This document shows positions 1 through 7,677 of a stretch of 12,233 nt of DNA, one piece after another. Under the pieces are notes generated by a model. It saw only the letters and a program-made list of their open reading frames with translations. It was not told where the DNA came from and ran no database searches. The DNA lies in NCBI GenBank assembly GCA_963643985.1, contig CAVINP010000059.1:1-12233 (forward strand), given 5' to 3'. This DNA comes from SFTH01 sp963643985. Lineage in GTDB: Bacteria; Bacillota; Clostridia; Christensenellales; Aristaeellaceae. Numbering within the stretch: position 1 is the stretch's first letter; each line of letters starts with the position of its first letter. Position numbers and translations under genes: made by a program.

Positions 1-110
1 CCTCCGTTCCGGCGCACGTCGAAATGATGGGCTTCCTGGGCGCAGGCAACAACCCCATGGTCGGCATGACCGTCGCAGTGGCTGTCGCTGTCGAAGAGGC
101 TTCGAAGTAA
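1..110 (+). CDS. GGGtGRT family protein, C-terminal end only (partial)
   Basis: The reading frame starting at base 3 runs open to a TAA at 108-110 and gives the last 35 residues of a protein; the 5' part lies outside the window. The tail contains PAHVEMMGF, GAGNNPMVG and a run of alternating Ala-Val residues ending in EEASK. I recognise this from memory as the conserved C-terminus of the GGGtGRT family, a group of roughly 330-residue soluble proteins common in Clostridia and named after a glycine-rich motif that is not visible here. The function of the family is not known to me. A strong terminator follows 14 bases after the stop, so this is the end of its transcription unit. The family call rests on the short tail only. 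Confidence 0.7.
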   Translation, partial: SVPAHVEMMGFLGAGNNPMVGMTVAVAVAVEEASK

Positions 111-124
111 TCATATCATCACGG

Positions 125-150
125 AAAAAGGTCGCCTGTGCGGCCTTTTT
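125..150 (+). terminator. Intrinsic terminator of the GGGtGRT gene
   Basis: Two 11-base arms (125-135 and 140-150) pair around the loop CTGT with a single G-U wobble. The stem ends in five A-T pairs, so the run of five Ts that closes it also acts as the U-tract. It lies 14 bases past the upstream stop and 21 bases before the macro-domain start. The macro gene therefore either has its own promoter, which I could not identify, or depends on read-through. Confidence 0.85.
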
Positions 151-171
151 CTGCTATATGGGGGAAATATT

Positions 172-687
172 ATGCCGATTGAAATAGTACAGGGCGATAT
201 CACGACGATGCCCGTGGATGCAATTGTGAATGCAGCCAACCGATCCCTTCTGGGCGGCGGCGGTGTGGATGGAGCCATTCACCGCGCTGCGGGGCCGAAG
301 CTGCTTGAGGAGTGCCGTACGCTTCACGGCTGCAACACGGGCGAGGCCAAGATCACGGGCGGCTACAAGCTGCCGTGCAAATACGTGATCCACACCGTGG
401 GGCCGATCTGGCAGGGCGGGCAGCAGCATGAGCGCGAACTGCTGACATCGTGCTATGCCAATTCGCTGAAGCTGGCCAAGAAATACGGATGCAGCAGTGT
501 TGCTTTTCCGCTGATCTCGGCGGGCGTATACGGCTATCCCCGACAGCAGGCCTTCCGTGTGGCCGCGGAAACGATTTCCGACTTTCTGAACGGGCACGAC
601 ATGACGGTGTACATCGTACTCTACACGCAGGAACTGTTTGAAATCTGCTCGGGGATTCTGCACGAGATAAAGGCAGAACAGGGATAG
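172..687 (+). CDS. Macro-domain protein, probable O-acetyl-ADP-ribose deacetylase (MacroD/YmdB type)
   Basis: A single-domain cytosolic protein of 171 residues, the usual length for bacterial YmdB-like proteins. Visible macro-domain motifs are GDIT (8-11), NAAN (20-23), the phosphate-binding GGGGVDGAIHRAAG (28-41) and ISAGVYGYP (115-123). Asp33 in the glycine-rich loop matches the catalytic Asp of MacroD-type enzymes. These remove acetyl groups from O-acetyl-ADP-ribose and can take mono-ADP-ribose off acidic residues; which of these this protein does is inference. The ATG at 172 follows a GGGGGAA ribosome site at 160-166. No sirtuin or ADP-ribosyltransferase gene is in the window. The gene converges on the PAP2 gene, with a long hairpin between them. 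Confidence 0.92.
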   Translation: MPIEIVQGDITTMPVDAIVNAANRSLLGGGGVDGAIHRAAGPKLLEECRTLHGCNTGEAKITGGYKLPCKYVIHTVGPIWQGGQQHERELLTSCYANSLKLAKKYGCSSVAFPLISAGVYGYPRQQAFRVAAETISDFLNGHDMTVYIVLYTQELFEICSGILHEIKAEQG

Positions 688-690
688 AAA

Positions 691-725
691 ATCATGGCTG
701 TGAGATGTTTGCTCACAGCCATGAT
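691..725. terminator. Perfect 14-bp hairpin between convergent genes (likely bidirectional terminator)
   Basis: Arms 691-704 and 712-725 are perfectly complementary around a 7-base loop. The hairpin fills the 43-base gap between the macro-domain stop (687) and the PAP2 stop (731). On the minus strand it is followed by ATTTTCT, a fair U-tract, so it should end the leuS-PAP2 transcript. On the plus strand only CCGTTTC follows, so termination in that direction would be weaker. Confidence 0.75.
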
Positions 726-730
726 CCGTT

Positions 731-1423
731 TCAGGCGTGCTGCCTGTGTTTTTTCTTTTTCCTCTTTCTCTTGTGCGCCACAAAGCTGACCGATGCCCCG
801 TAGAGCGCAATCAGCGCGGACGAGAGCAGGATGGAGCCGACGATGTCGGTAAACCAGTGTACGCCCGAGAGCAGGCGTCCGACGGGCATGGCGATCATCA
901 TCAGCACGCAGATCACACGGCCGACGAAGGCCAGTACGCCGTTCAGGTATCTCGGCAGCAGCATATAGGCCGTACCCATAATGCACAGCAGCAGCATCGT
1001 GTGGCTGGAGGGGTAGGAGGCCTCCAAACCTTCCGCCTCGTCAAGTATTACGGGACGGCAGTTGATGACCAGCTTCTCAAAGAGCACGTAGAACACGAGC
1101 ATCAGCACGTATGTGCATGCCAGAAGCAGCAGACGGTAGTCCACCTTCCGGAGGCTCTTTTTGCGCACCAGCTGCACAAGCCCCTTCAGCGCGAACAGAC
1201 CCGCGACCAGGAAGGAGAGGTAGCCCAGCAGCTTGGTCAGCTTGTAGCACAGATCGTTCGTGCCCAGCAGGTTAAAGAAGAAGCTGTTGATGCCTGCAAA
1301 GCCCACCTCGGAACCGTTCGGACCGATGGCCTGAACATCCACCGTCTTCACCGCAAGGGTGAAGACAGCGAAGAGTGCGAAGAGGAACAGCGCAGTCAGG
1401 AATTTTTTCAGACTCTTTTTCAT
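731..1423 (-). CDS. PAP2-family integral membrane phosphatase
   Basis: A 230-residue protein with about six hydrophobic segments (roughly 8-26, 66-86, 97-115, 143-157, 162-181, 194-216). The three-part acid phosphatase signature is present: KLVINCRP (Lys117, Arg123), PSSHT (138-142, with Ser140 in place of the more common Gly) and R-x5-H-x3-D (Arg183, His189, Asp193). Relatives dephosphorylate lipid phosphates such as undecaprenyl diphosphate or phosphatidate at the membrane; the substrate here cannot be told from sequence. The C-terminus is a very basic tail rich in Lys and Arg (218-228). The gene starts only 15 bases after the leuS stop, with a GGAG ribosome site inside that gap at 1433-1436, so it is almost certainly co-transcribed with leuS and under its T-box. 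Confidence 0.9.
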   Translation of the reverse strand: MKKSLKKFLTALFLFALFAVFTLAVKTVDVQAIGPNGSEVGFAGINSFFFNLLGTNDLCYKLTKLLGYLSFLVAGLFALKGLVQLVRKKSLRKVDYRLLLLACTYVLMLVFYVLFEKLVINCRPVILDEAEGLEASYPSSHTMLLLCIMGTAYMLLPRYLNGVLAFVGRVICVLMMIAMPVGRLLSGVHWFTDIVGSILLSSALIALYGASVSFVAHKRKRKKKKHRQHA

Positions 1424-1438
1424 TTAAATACGCTCCGC

Positions 1439-3856
1439 TCAGCAGACGATGTTGACCAGACGGCCCGGCACGAAGATCAGCTTGCGTACGGCTTTGTCAC
1501 CGACCAGTGCCTTGACCTCGTCCAGATTCAGGAAGTAGTCGTTGGCATCGTCACGCGTGAGGTTCGCCGGCACGTTCATGCGGCCGCGCACCTTGCCGTT
1601 CATCTGCAGCGCGATTTCGACCGTGTCCTTGACCAGTGCGGCCTCGTCGTACTTCGGCCAGTCGGAGCGGATCAGCTCCTCATTGCAGCAGCCGCACATT
1701 TCGTTGATTTCCTCGGTGATGTGCGGGGCAACGGGGTTGAGCAGCTTGATCAGCACGCGCATCTCACCTTTGGTGATGCTGCCCTTGGCATAGAAGGCAT
1801 TGACCAGAGACATCATGGCTGCGATGGCGGTATTGAACTTCATGCGCTCATAGTCTTCGCCGACCTTCTTGATGCAGGAATGCACGTCGTACCTCATGTC
1901 TTCGGAAATGCCGTCCTCGTCGGTCATGAACTCCATCATGCGCCAGACGCGGTCCAGGAAGCGACGGCAGCCGCGTGCGCCGTCCGTCGACCACGGTATG
2001 GCCTGATCGAAAGCGCCCATGAACATCTCGTACATGCGGAAGGCATCCGCGCCCAGCTCATCCACGATCTCATCGGGATTGATGACGTTGCCGCGGCTCT
2101 TGCTCATCTTCTCGCCGTCCGTGCCCAGTATCATGCCGTGGCTCGTGCGCTTCTGATAGGGCTCCTTCGTGGGCACGACACCAATGTCGTACAGGAAGCG
2201 GTGCCAGAAGCGGGAATAGAGCAGATGCAGCGTGGTGTGCTCCATGCCGCCGTTGTACCAGTCGATGGGCAGCCAGTACTTCAGTTCCTCAGGATCGGCA
2301 ATGCACGTGTCATTAGTCGGGTCGATGTACCTCAGGAAATACCAGGAGGAACCCGCCCACTGCGGCATGGTGTCGGTCTCACGCTTGGCCGGGCCACCGC
2401 ACTTCGGGCAGGTGGTGTTGACCCAGTCGGTCATGGCAGCCAGGGGAGATTCGCCGTTGTCGGTCGGCTCATAGCTCTCGACCTCGGGCAGCTTGAGCGG
2501 TAGTTCACTCTCGGGCAGCGGTACCCAGCCGCAGCAGGGGCAGTTCACCAGCGGGATCGGCTCGCCCCAGTAGCGCTGGCGGGAGAAGACCCAGTCGCGC
2601 AGTTTGAAGTTGATCTTCTTGTGGCCGATGCCCTTCTCGGCCAGATAGTCGATGATGGCCTTCTTGGCATCCTTCACCTTCATGCCGTTGAGGAAGTCGG
2701 AATTGACCATAACGCCGTCCTGAATGTCGGTGTAGGCTTCCTTTTCGACATCGCCGCCGGCTACGACTTCGATGATCTGCAGGCCGAACTTCTTGGCGAA
2801 TTCCCAGTCGCGCGTGTCGTGTGCAGGCACGGCCATGATGGCACCCGTGCCGTAGCCCATCAGTACATAGTCCGAGACCCAGATCGGGATCGGCTTGCCG
2901 TTGACGGGGTTGATGGCGTGAATGCCCTCGATCTGAACGCCGGTCTTGTCCTTGTTCAGCTCGGTGCGCTCAAAATCACTCTTGCGGGCAGCCACTTCGC
3001 GATACGCAGTGACGGCATCATAGTTGCTGATCTTATCCTTGCGCGTCTCGATGATGGGATGCTCGGGCGAGATGACCATGTAGGTCGCGCCGAAGAGCGT
3101 GTCGGGGCGCGTGGTGTACACGGTGAGCTTGTCACCGGTGGAGAGCGAAAAGTCGACCTCGGCACCCTCGCTGCGTCCGATCCAGTTGCGCTGCTGCACC
3201 TTGACGCGATCGATGAAGTCCACCTCGTCCAGACCGTCGATCAGCTTCTGGGCATAGTCGGTGATGCGCAGCATCCACTGGCTCTTGACCTTGCGCACGA
3301 CCTCTCCGCCGCAGCGTTCGCAGACGCCGTTGACAACTTCCTCGTTGGCCAAACCGACCTTGCAGCTGGTGCACCAGTTGATCGGCATCTCGGACTTGTA
3401 GGCCAGACCTTTCTCGAACAGCTTCAGGAAGATCCACTGCGTCCACTTGTAGTACTTGGGATCGGTGGTGGAAATCTCACGGTCGTAGTCGAAGGAGAAG
3501 CCCAGACGCTTGAGCTGGCTGCGGAAGCGGGCGATGTTTTTCTCCGTCACGATTGCGGGATGAATATGGTTCTTGATGGCGTAGTTTTCCGTGGGCAGAC
3601 CGAAGGCATCGTAGCCGATGGGGAAGAGTACGTTGTAGCCTTCCATGCGGCGCTTGCGGGCGATGATGTCCATGGCTGTATTCGAGCGCGGATGACCCAC
3701 GTGCAGGCCGGTACCGGAGGGGTAGGGGAACTCGATCAGAGGATAGAATTTCGGTTTCTCATGGGATTTTTCGGCGGCAAAGGAATGCTGCTCCTCCCAG
3801 TGACGCTGCCACTTGCCTTCGACCAGTGCGGGATTATAGATCGGGATGTTCTTCAT
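1439..3856 (-). CDS. leuS: Leucyl-tRNA synthetase
   Basis: An 805-residue class I synthetase that charges tRNA-Leu with leucine, within the 800-880 range of the bacterial family. The HIGH signature is HVGH (52-55) and KMSKS is at 583-587. The CP1 editing domain shows the threonine-rich TTRPDTLFG (248-256) and the PAHDTRDWEF stretch (344-353) with the editing aspartates. Two zinc-binding pairs are visible: Cys162/165 with Cys179/182, and Cys439/442 with Cys483/486. The anticodon-binding and C-terminal parts are complete, ending in FVPGRLVNIVC. An unusual CGCC cluster lies at 721-724. The ATG at 3854-3856 has an AAAAGGAG site 12 bases upstream (3869-3876), a slightly long spacing. Its transcript begins with a leucine T-box leader, and the PAP2 gene follows. 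Confidence 0.98.
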   Translation of the reverse strand: MKNIPIYNPALVEGKWQRHWEEQHSFAAEKSHEKPKFYPLIEFPYPSGTGLHVGHPRSNTAMDIIARKRRMEGYNVLFPIGYDAFGLPTENYAIKNHIHPAIVTEKNIARFRSQLKRLGFSFDYDREISTTDPKYYKWTQWIFLKLFEKGLAYKSEMPINWCTSCKVGLANEEVVNGVCERCGGEVVRKVKSQWMLRITDYAQKLIDGLDEVDFIDRVKVQQRNWIGRSEGAEVDFSLSTGDKLTVYTTRPDTLFGATYMVISPEHPIIETRKDKISNYDAVTAYREVAARKSDFERTELNKDKTGVQIEGIHAINPVNGKPIPIWVSDYVLMGYGTGAIMAVPAHDTRDWEFAKKFGLQIIEVVAGGDVEKEAYTDIQDGVMVNSDFLNGMKVKDAKKAIIDYLAEKGIGHKKINFKLRDWVFSRQRYWGEPIPLVNCPCCGWVPLPESELPLKLPEVESYEPTDNGESPLAAMTDWVNTTCPKCGGPAKRETDTMPQWAGSSWYFLRYIDPTNDTCIADPEELKYWLPIDWYNGGMEHTTLHLLYSRFWHRFLYDIGVVPTKEPYQKRTSHGMILGTDGEKMSKSRGNVINPDEIVDELGADAFRMYEMFMGAFDQAIPWSTDGARGCRRFLDRVWRMMEFMTDEDGISEDMRYDVHSCIKKVGEDYERMKFNTAIAAMMSLVNAFYAKGSITKGEMRVLIKLLNPVAPHITEEINEMCGCCNEELIRSDWPKYDEAALVKDTVEIALQMNGKVRGRMNVPANLTRDDANDYFLNLDEVKALVGDKAVRKLIFVPGRLVNIVC

Positions 3857-3904
3857 GTGGGGTCGACGCTCCTTTTATTAAAAATGTCGGATGCGGCAGA
3901 AAGG

Positions 3905-3943
3905 AAAAAACCTTCCGCCTCTTATTGTTCAAGAGACGGAAGG
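3905..3943 (-). terminator. T-box regulated terminator in the leuS leader
   Basis: On the minus strand, arms 3943-3931 and 3923-3911 form a 13-bp stem with one G-U wobble and a 7-base loop, followed by six Ts (3910-3905). The 5' arm overlaps the part needed for the antiterminator, as expected for a T-box switch. Confidence 0.93.
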
Positions 3944-4043
3944 CAAGCCTTTCGCGGTACCACTCTCATTGACTGCTCATCGCAGCCCACTCGTGTGTCC
4001 TGTAACGGGGACAGCCGCCCGCCTGTGCGGGATGCTCGGGAAC

Positions 4044-4046
4044 GAG
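4044..4046 (-). promoter_or_regulatory. T-box specifier codon CUC (Leu)
   Basis: On the minus strand CTC follows GAA and precedes GTTCCCGAG, the position that the specifier triplet holds in T-box leaders of this layout. It would pair with the GAG anticodon of tRNA-Leu. Confidence 0.8.
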
Positions 4047-4136
4047 TTCGGCCAGCCGGTCCACTGCCTTGCACCAAACGGCAGCTCTCTTCAGATACCG
4101 AAAATACGCCTACTGCTTTCCTTCTTCGCTTCTGAT

Positions 4137-4166
4137 ATTATAGAAGCATTCGTTGCATGTTGTCAA
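4137..4166 (-). promoter_or_regulatory. Promoter of the leuS T-box transcript
   Basis: On the minus strand a perfect TTGACA (4166-4161) and a perfect TATAAT (4142-4137) are separated by 18 bases, a strong housekeeping sigma-A type promoter. The start should be near 4130, just before the T-box leader. The -35 box begins only six bases past the clpC stop codon. Confidence 0.85.
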
Positions 4167-4172
4167 GTTAAA

Positions 4173-6632
4173 TTACGTCTGCGGGAGTGCCTGCGGTTCG
4201 GCCTCGGGCAACTCTGCCCTGACGGTTCTGAACTTCAGCTCGTCATTGTCGGCACAGGCCGTGACATGGTCGCCCAGACGCACGTTGCCCAGCAGAATCT
4301 CTTCGCTCAATGCGTCCTCAACCATGCGCTGGATCGACCTGCGCAGCGGCCGTGCGCCGTATTTGAGATCATAGCCGGACTTTGAAATCAGCTTGAGTGC
4401 TTCGGGTTCGATGCTGAGATCAATGCCGCGATCCGCCAGACGCGTGCAGACCTGACGCAGCAGCAACTGCGCGATCTCGTCGATCTCCGGCTCGGTGAGC
4501 GCATGGAAGACGATGATCTCGTCCACGCGGTTCAGAAACTCCGGACGGAAGATCCTTTGCACCTCGCTCATGATGTTTTCGCGCATGTTCTCGTAGCTCT
4601 TCTGCTCGTTGTCGCTGCCGCCAAAGCCCAGTGAGCGCTGTTTCTTGATGACGTGCGCACCCGCATTGCTGGTCATGACGATGACGGTGTTCTTGAAATC
4701 GACCACGCGCCCCTGACCGTCGGTCAGGCGGCCGTCCTCCATGATCTGCAAAAGAACGTTGAACACGTCCGGATGCGCCTTTTCGACCTCGTCAAATAGT
4801 ATGATCGAGTAGGGCTTGCGGCGCACCTTTTCGGTCAGCTGTCCGCCCTCCTCGTGGCCGACATAGCCGGGCGGTGAGCCGATCATGCGCGATACGCTGT
4901 GCTTTTCCATGTACTCGCTCATATCGATGCGGATCAGGCTGCTCTCATCGCCGAAGAGCGCTGCGCCCAGCGCCTTGCACAGTTCGGTCTTGCCGACACC
5001 TGTCGGCCCCAGAAATATGAATGAGCCGATGGGGCGGTTGGGATCCTTCAGGCCCGCGCGGGCGCGGCGCACGGCGCGGGCAACAGCCTTGACGGCCTCG
5101 TCCTGGCCGATGACGCGCTTGTGCAGCGTGTCCTCCAGGTGAATAAGCCGCTGGGCTTCGCCCTCGGTCAGTCTGCTCACGGGTACGCCCGTCCAGCTTG
5201 CGACGATCTGCGCCACCTCTTCTTCGCCGACGGTGCCGGGCTTGCTGTCGACCAGCTTCTGCCAGGCCTCACGCTTGAGATGCATCTCGTTTTGCAGGGC
5301 TTTCTTGCTGTCGCGCAGACGTGCGGCGGTCTCAAAGTCCTCACTGGCGACGGCGTCCTCGGTCTCCTTGCTCAGGGTGGCCAGCATAGCCTGCTGCTCT
5401 TTCATATCCGGCGGCGAGGTGTAGGCCTGCAGGCGCACGCGTGAAGCGGCCTCGTCGATCAGATCAATGGCCTTGTCCGGCAGGCAGCGGTCGGAGATGT
5501 AGCGGTCGGAGAGCGTGACGGCAGCCTGCAGCGCCTCATCCGTGATGCGCACGTGGTGATGCGCCTCGTAGCGGTCGCGCAGTCCCTCGAGTATGGCCAC
5601 GGATTCCTCGCGGGTCGGCTCGTCTACCTGCACGGGCTGGAAGCGCCGTGCCAGTGCGCCGTCCTTTTCGATGTGCTTGTGGTATTCGCTCAGCGTCGTT
5701 GCACCGATGCACTGTATCTCACCGCGGGCCAGCATGGGCTTTAATATGTTTGCCGCGTCGATTGCACCCTCAGACGCGCCCGCGCCCACGATGGTGTGCA
5801 GCTCGTCGATAAAGAGTATGATATTGCCCACCTTGTGAATCTCGGCCAAGGCGTTTTTGAGACGCTCCTCAAATTCACCGCGGTACTTTGCGCCCGCGAG
5901 CATGGCTGCCAGGTCAAGCGAGACCACGCGCCTGCCGCGGATGAGATCCGGTACGTTCTCGGCAACAATGCGCACTGCCAGCCCTTCGACGATGGCAGAC
6001 TTGCCCACGCCGGGTTCGCCGATGAGCACGGGGTTGTTCTTGCGCCTGCGCGAGAGTATCTGCAATACGCGCTCGGTTTCGCGATCGCGCCCGATGACGG
6101 GGTCAAGCTCGCCGTTGGCTGCAGCCGCGGTCAGGTCGCGGGAGTACTGATCCAGCACGGGCGTATCGGGCCTGTCGCCGTCGTTTGAAGATTCGTCTGC
6201 ACCCGAGAGTATGTGAATCAGATCCTCACGCGCCTTGCTCAGGTCAAGACCCATCTTGATCAGCACGTGCGCCGCCACGCCTTCGCGCTCGCGCATCAGC
6301 GCCAGCAGCATATGCTCGGTGCTCACGGCTTCCTGATTCAGGTCATGCGCCTCACGCACGCTCTGCTCGATAACCTTTTTGGTGCGCGGCGTGAAGACCA
6401 TCTGTTTGCCCTCGATGTTGCCTTCGCCCCGGCCCAGTATGCCTATGATTTCATCGCGTGCGGCATCCGGCGTCACGCCCTTGAGCACGCTTGCCGCCGC
6501 GCCCGGATCGGCCAGCACGCCCAGAAGCAGATGCTCCGTGCCGACATAGTTGCGCCCGAGCTTAGCTGCCTCAGTCTGTGCAACGGCCAGCGCCCGTTTT
6601 CCGCGATCGGTAAATTTTGCAAAGATTGCCAT
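4173..6632 (-). CDS. clpC: ATP-dependent unfoldase ClpC (Hsp100/AAA+ partner of ClpP)
   Basis: An 819-residue double-ring AAA+ unfoldase that feeds proteins to ClpP. The N-terminal double repeat (about 1-145) has GTEHLLL and STEHMLL, and Glu33 and Glu106 fall where B. subtilis ClpC has its phospho-arginine pocket glutamates. NBD1 has Walker A GEPGVGKS (205-212) and Walker B LFIDE (273-277). A middle domain with a UVR-like motif (about 422-447), the site of McsA-type adaptor contact in relatives, follows. NBD2 has Walker A GPTGVGKT (542-549) and Walker B ILFDE (611-615). The frame stays open 22 codons further upstream, but the ATG at 6630-6632 gives the family N-terminus MAIFAKFTDRGKRAL and has GGAGGAA just upstream, so the longer start is rejected. 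It is the last gene of the ctsR operon, 16 bases after mcsB. No terminator follows it. Confidence 0.97.
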   Translation of the reverse strand: MAIFAKFTDRGKRALAVAQTEAAKLGRNYVGTEHLLLGVLADPGAAASVLKGVTPDAARDEIIGILGRGEGNIEGKQMVFTPRTKKVIEQSVREAHDLNQEAVSTEHMLLALMREREGVAAHVLIKMGLDLSKAREDLIHILSGADESSNDGDRPDTPVLDQYSRDLTAAAANGELDPVIGRDRETERVLQILSRRRKNNPVLIGEPGVGKSAIVEGLAVRIVAENVPDLIRGRRVVSLDLAAMLAGAKYRGEFEERLKNALAEIHKVGNIILFIDELHTIVGAGASEGAIDAANILKPMLARGEIQCIGATTLSEYHKHIEKDGALARRFQPVQVDEPTREESVAILEGLRDRYEAHHHVRITDEALQAAVTLSDRYISDRCLPDKAIDLIDEAASRVRLQAYTSPPDMKEQQAMLATLSKETEDAVASEDFETAARLRDSKKALQNEMHLKREAWQKLVDSKPGTVGEEEVAQIVASWTGVPVSRLTEGEAQRLIHLEDTLHKRVIGQDEAVKAVARAVRRARAGLKDPNRPIGSFIFLGPTGVGKTELCKALGAALFGDESSLIRIDMSEYMEKHSVSRMIGSPPGYVGHEEGGQLTEKVRRKPYSIILFDEVEKAHPDVFNVLLQIMEDGRLTDGQGRVVDFKNTVIVMTSNAGAHVIKKQRSLGFGGSDNEQKSYENMRENIMSEVQRIFRPEFLNRVDEIIVFHALTEPEIDEIAQLLLRQVCTRLADRGIDLSIEPEALKLISKSGYDLKYGARPLRRSIQRMVEDALSEEILLGNVRLGDHVTACADNDELKFRTVRAELPEAEPQALPQT

Positions 6633-6648
6633 ATGTTCCTCCGTATTG

Positions 6649-7677
6649 TTATTGGCCCGCCGCCAGCTTTCCCAGTTCTTCGCGCAGTGTATTGGCACGG
6701 AGAATTTCCGCCTCGCGCTCGCCGATCAGGTGACCGGCACGAACGCCCAGCGAACCCGGCTGGAGATCCATCATCAGCATATCCAGCGCGGGGATCGGCA
6801 GGTGCAGATAGCCCAGACTTGCGGCATAGCGGATATCCGAATACCGCTTCATGAATTCCTTGGTGTTCATCAGCCGCGCCTGCATCGTCTCGCCCCAGGA
6901 GCGCAGCAGGGTATCCTGCAGCTGAAGCATATCTTTCTTTTCGGCGTTTTCGCGCATGGCGTGCTCGTGGCCGACGATCTCCTCCGTTGCAGCGGCGAGA
7001 GAACGGATCACATCCTCCTCGCTGCGCCCCAGCGTGGCCACGTTTGAAATCTGATACAGCTGCCCCTGAGCTTCGGAGCCGTTGCCGTACATACCGCGGA
7101 TGTTAAGCCCGAGCTTGGCCACGGACTGCATCACCGCGCCCATCTGCCCCGCATTGGCCAGCGCCGGCAGATGCAGTATCACGCAGGCACGCAGACCCGT
7201 GCCCGTGTTGGCAGGACAGGACGTCAAAAAGCCCCACTGCGAGTCAAAGGCGAAGGGAAATTCGTCGCCGACCTGCTCGTCCAGCTTCAGAGCCATCTCT
7301 GCGCTGCGCTCGAGTTGCAGCCCCGGCAGAAGCCCCTGGAAGCGCACGTGATCTTCCTCGTTGAGCATGACGGATATCGTGCCCGCGGAAGAGACCATCG
7401 CTGCCGAGCGTGAAACATACTTCAGAAGATCGTAGCTGATCAGATGGTGTTCGACCAGACGGTTTCGGGCATCCTCCTCGAGATCTGACATGCGCAGCAG
7501 CATAAACGATGCGCCGTGGGGGCTTGCAAAGACGGCCTTGGAAGTGCGATCGATGACCTCATCGGCGTATTCACGGCTGAGTTTGGGAGAAAAAGGGAGA
7601 TCCTCGTAGTTTCTCGACAGGCGCACGCGGCTGGAGATGACAACGTCCTGATCCGGCGCGCAGACGTATTCACGCAT
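6649..7677 (-). CDS. mcsB: Protein-arginine kinase McsB
   Basis: A 342-residue kinase of the phosphagen kinase fold that phosphorylates arginines, marking proteins for ClpCP and inactivating CtsR. Visible motifs are ISSRVRLSRN (14-23, nucleotide binding), NEEDH (106-110), the active-site region CPANTGTGLRACV with Cys154, and RGMYGNGSEA (194-203). The C-terminal region that in Bacillus carries the allosteric RDxxRA motif reads AEILRA here (323-328). The start is set at the ATG 7675-7677 because GGAGG lies 9 bases upstream. An in-frame ATG at 7684-7686 directly abuts that site and is too close, and longer starts have no support. It overlaps the end of mcsA by eight bases, suggesting translational coupling. 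Confidence 0.96.
   Translation of the reverse strand: MREYVCAPDQDVVISSRVRLSRNYEDLPFSPKLSREYADEVIDRTSKAVFASPHGASFMLLRMSDLEEDARNRLVEHHLISYDLLKYVSRSAAMVSSAGTISVMLNEEDHVRFQGLLPGLQLERSAEMALKLDEQVGDEFPFAFDSQWGFLTSCPANTGTGLRACVILHLPALANAGQMGAVMQSVAKLGLNIRGMYGNGSEAQGQLYQISNVATLGRSEEDVIRSLAAATEEIVGHEHAMRENAEKKDMLQLQDTLLRSWGETMQARLMNTKEFMKRYSDIRYAASLGYLHLPIPALDMLMMDLQPGSLGVRAGHLIGEREAEILRANTLREELGKLAAGQ

Larger units (their letters stand above)
3904..4131 (-). promoter_or_regulatory. T-box riboswitch, leucine-specific (CUC specifier), controlling leuS
   Basis: Read on the minus strand, all landmarks of a transcriptional T-box leader are present in order. They are an AGTA element of the specifier region (4114-4111), AGAGAG (4090-4085), a hairpin whose loop carries GGTG (4075-4072), then GAA followed by CTC at 4046-4044 and CCCGAG, which is the usual specifier-loop context. 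The T-box core AGAGTGGTACCGCG lies at 3966-3953, then a terminator. CUC is a leucine codon, matching leuS. The base after UGG in the bulge is U, which pairs with the A73 discriminator of tRNA-Leu. The AGAG of the T-box can pair with CTCT in the terminator's 5' arm to form the antiterminator. Uncharged tRNA-Leu should therefore favour read-through. The 5' boundary is inferred from the promoter. Confidence 0.95.

Noticed and set aside
737..2503. Long plus-strand open frame (588 codons) opposite the PAP2 gene and leuS
   Set aside because: It is antisense to two well-supported genes, rich in His, Gln, Val and Ala as expected of the reverse of GC-rich coding DNA, shows no family motif, and crosses the gap between the two genes.
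2621..4135. Long plus-strand open frame (504 codons) opposite leuS and its T-box
   Set aside because: It covers the reverse of leuS and the T-box leader with no recognisable domain; it is explained by codon bias of leuS.
6633..6698. Upstream extension of clpC by 22 codons
   Set aside because: The extension overlaps the 3' end of mcsB, does not match the ClpC N-terminus, and the internal ATG at 6630-6632 has a strong GGAGGAA site.
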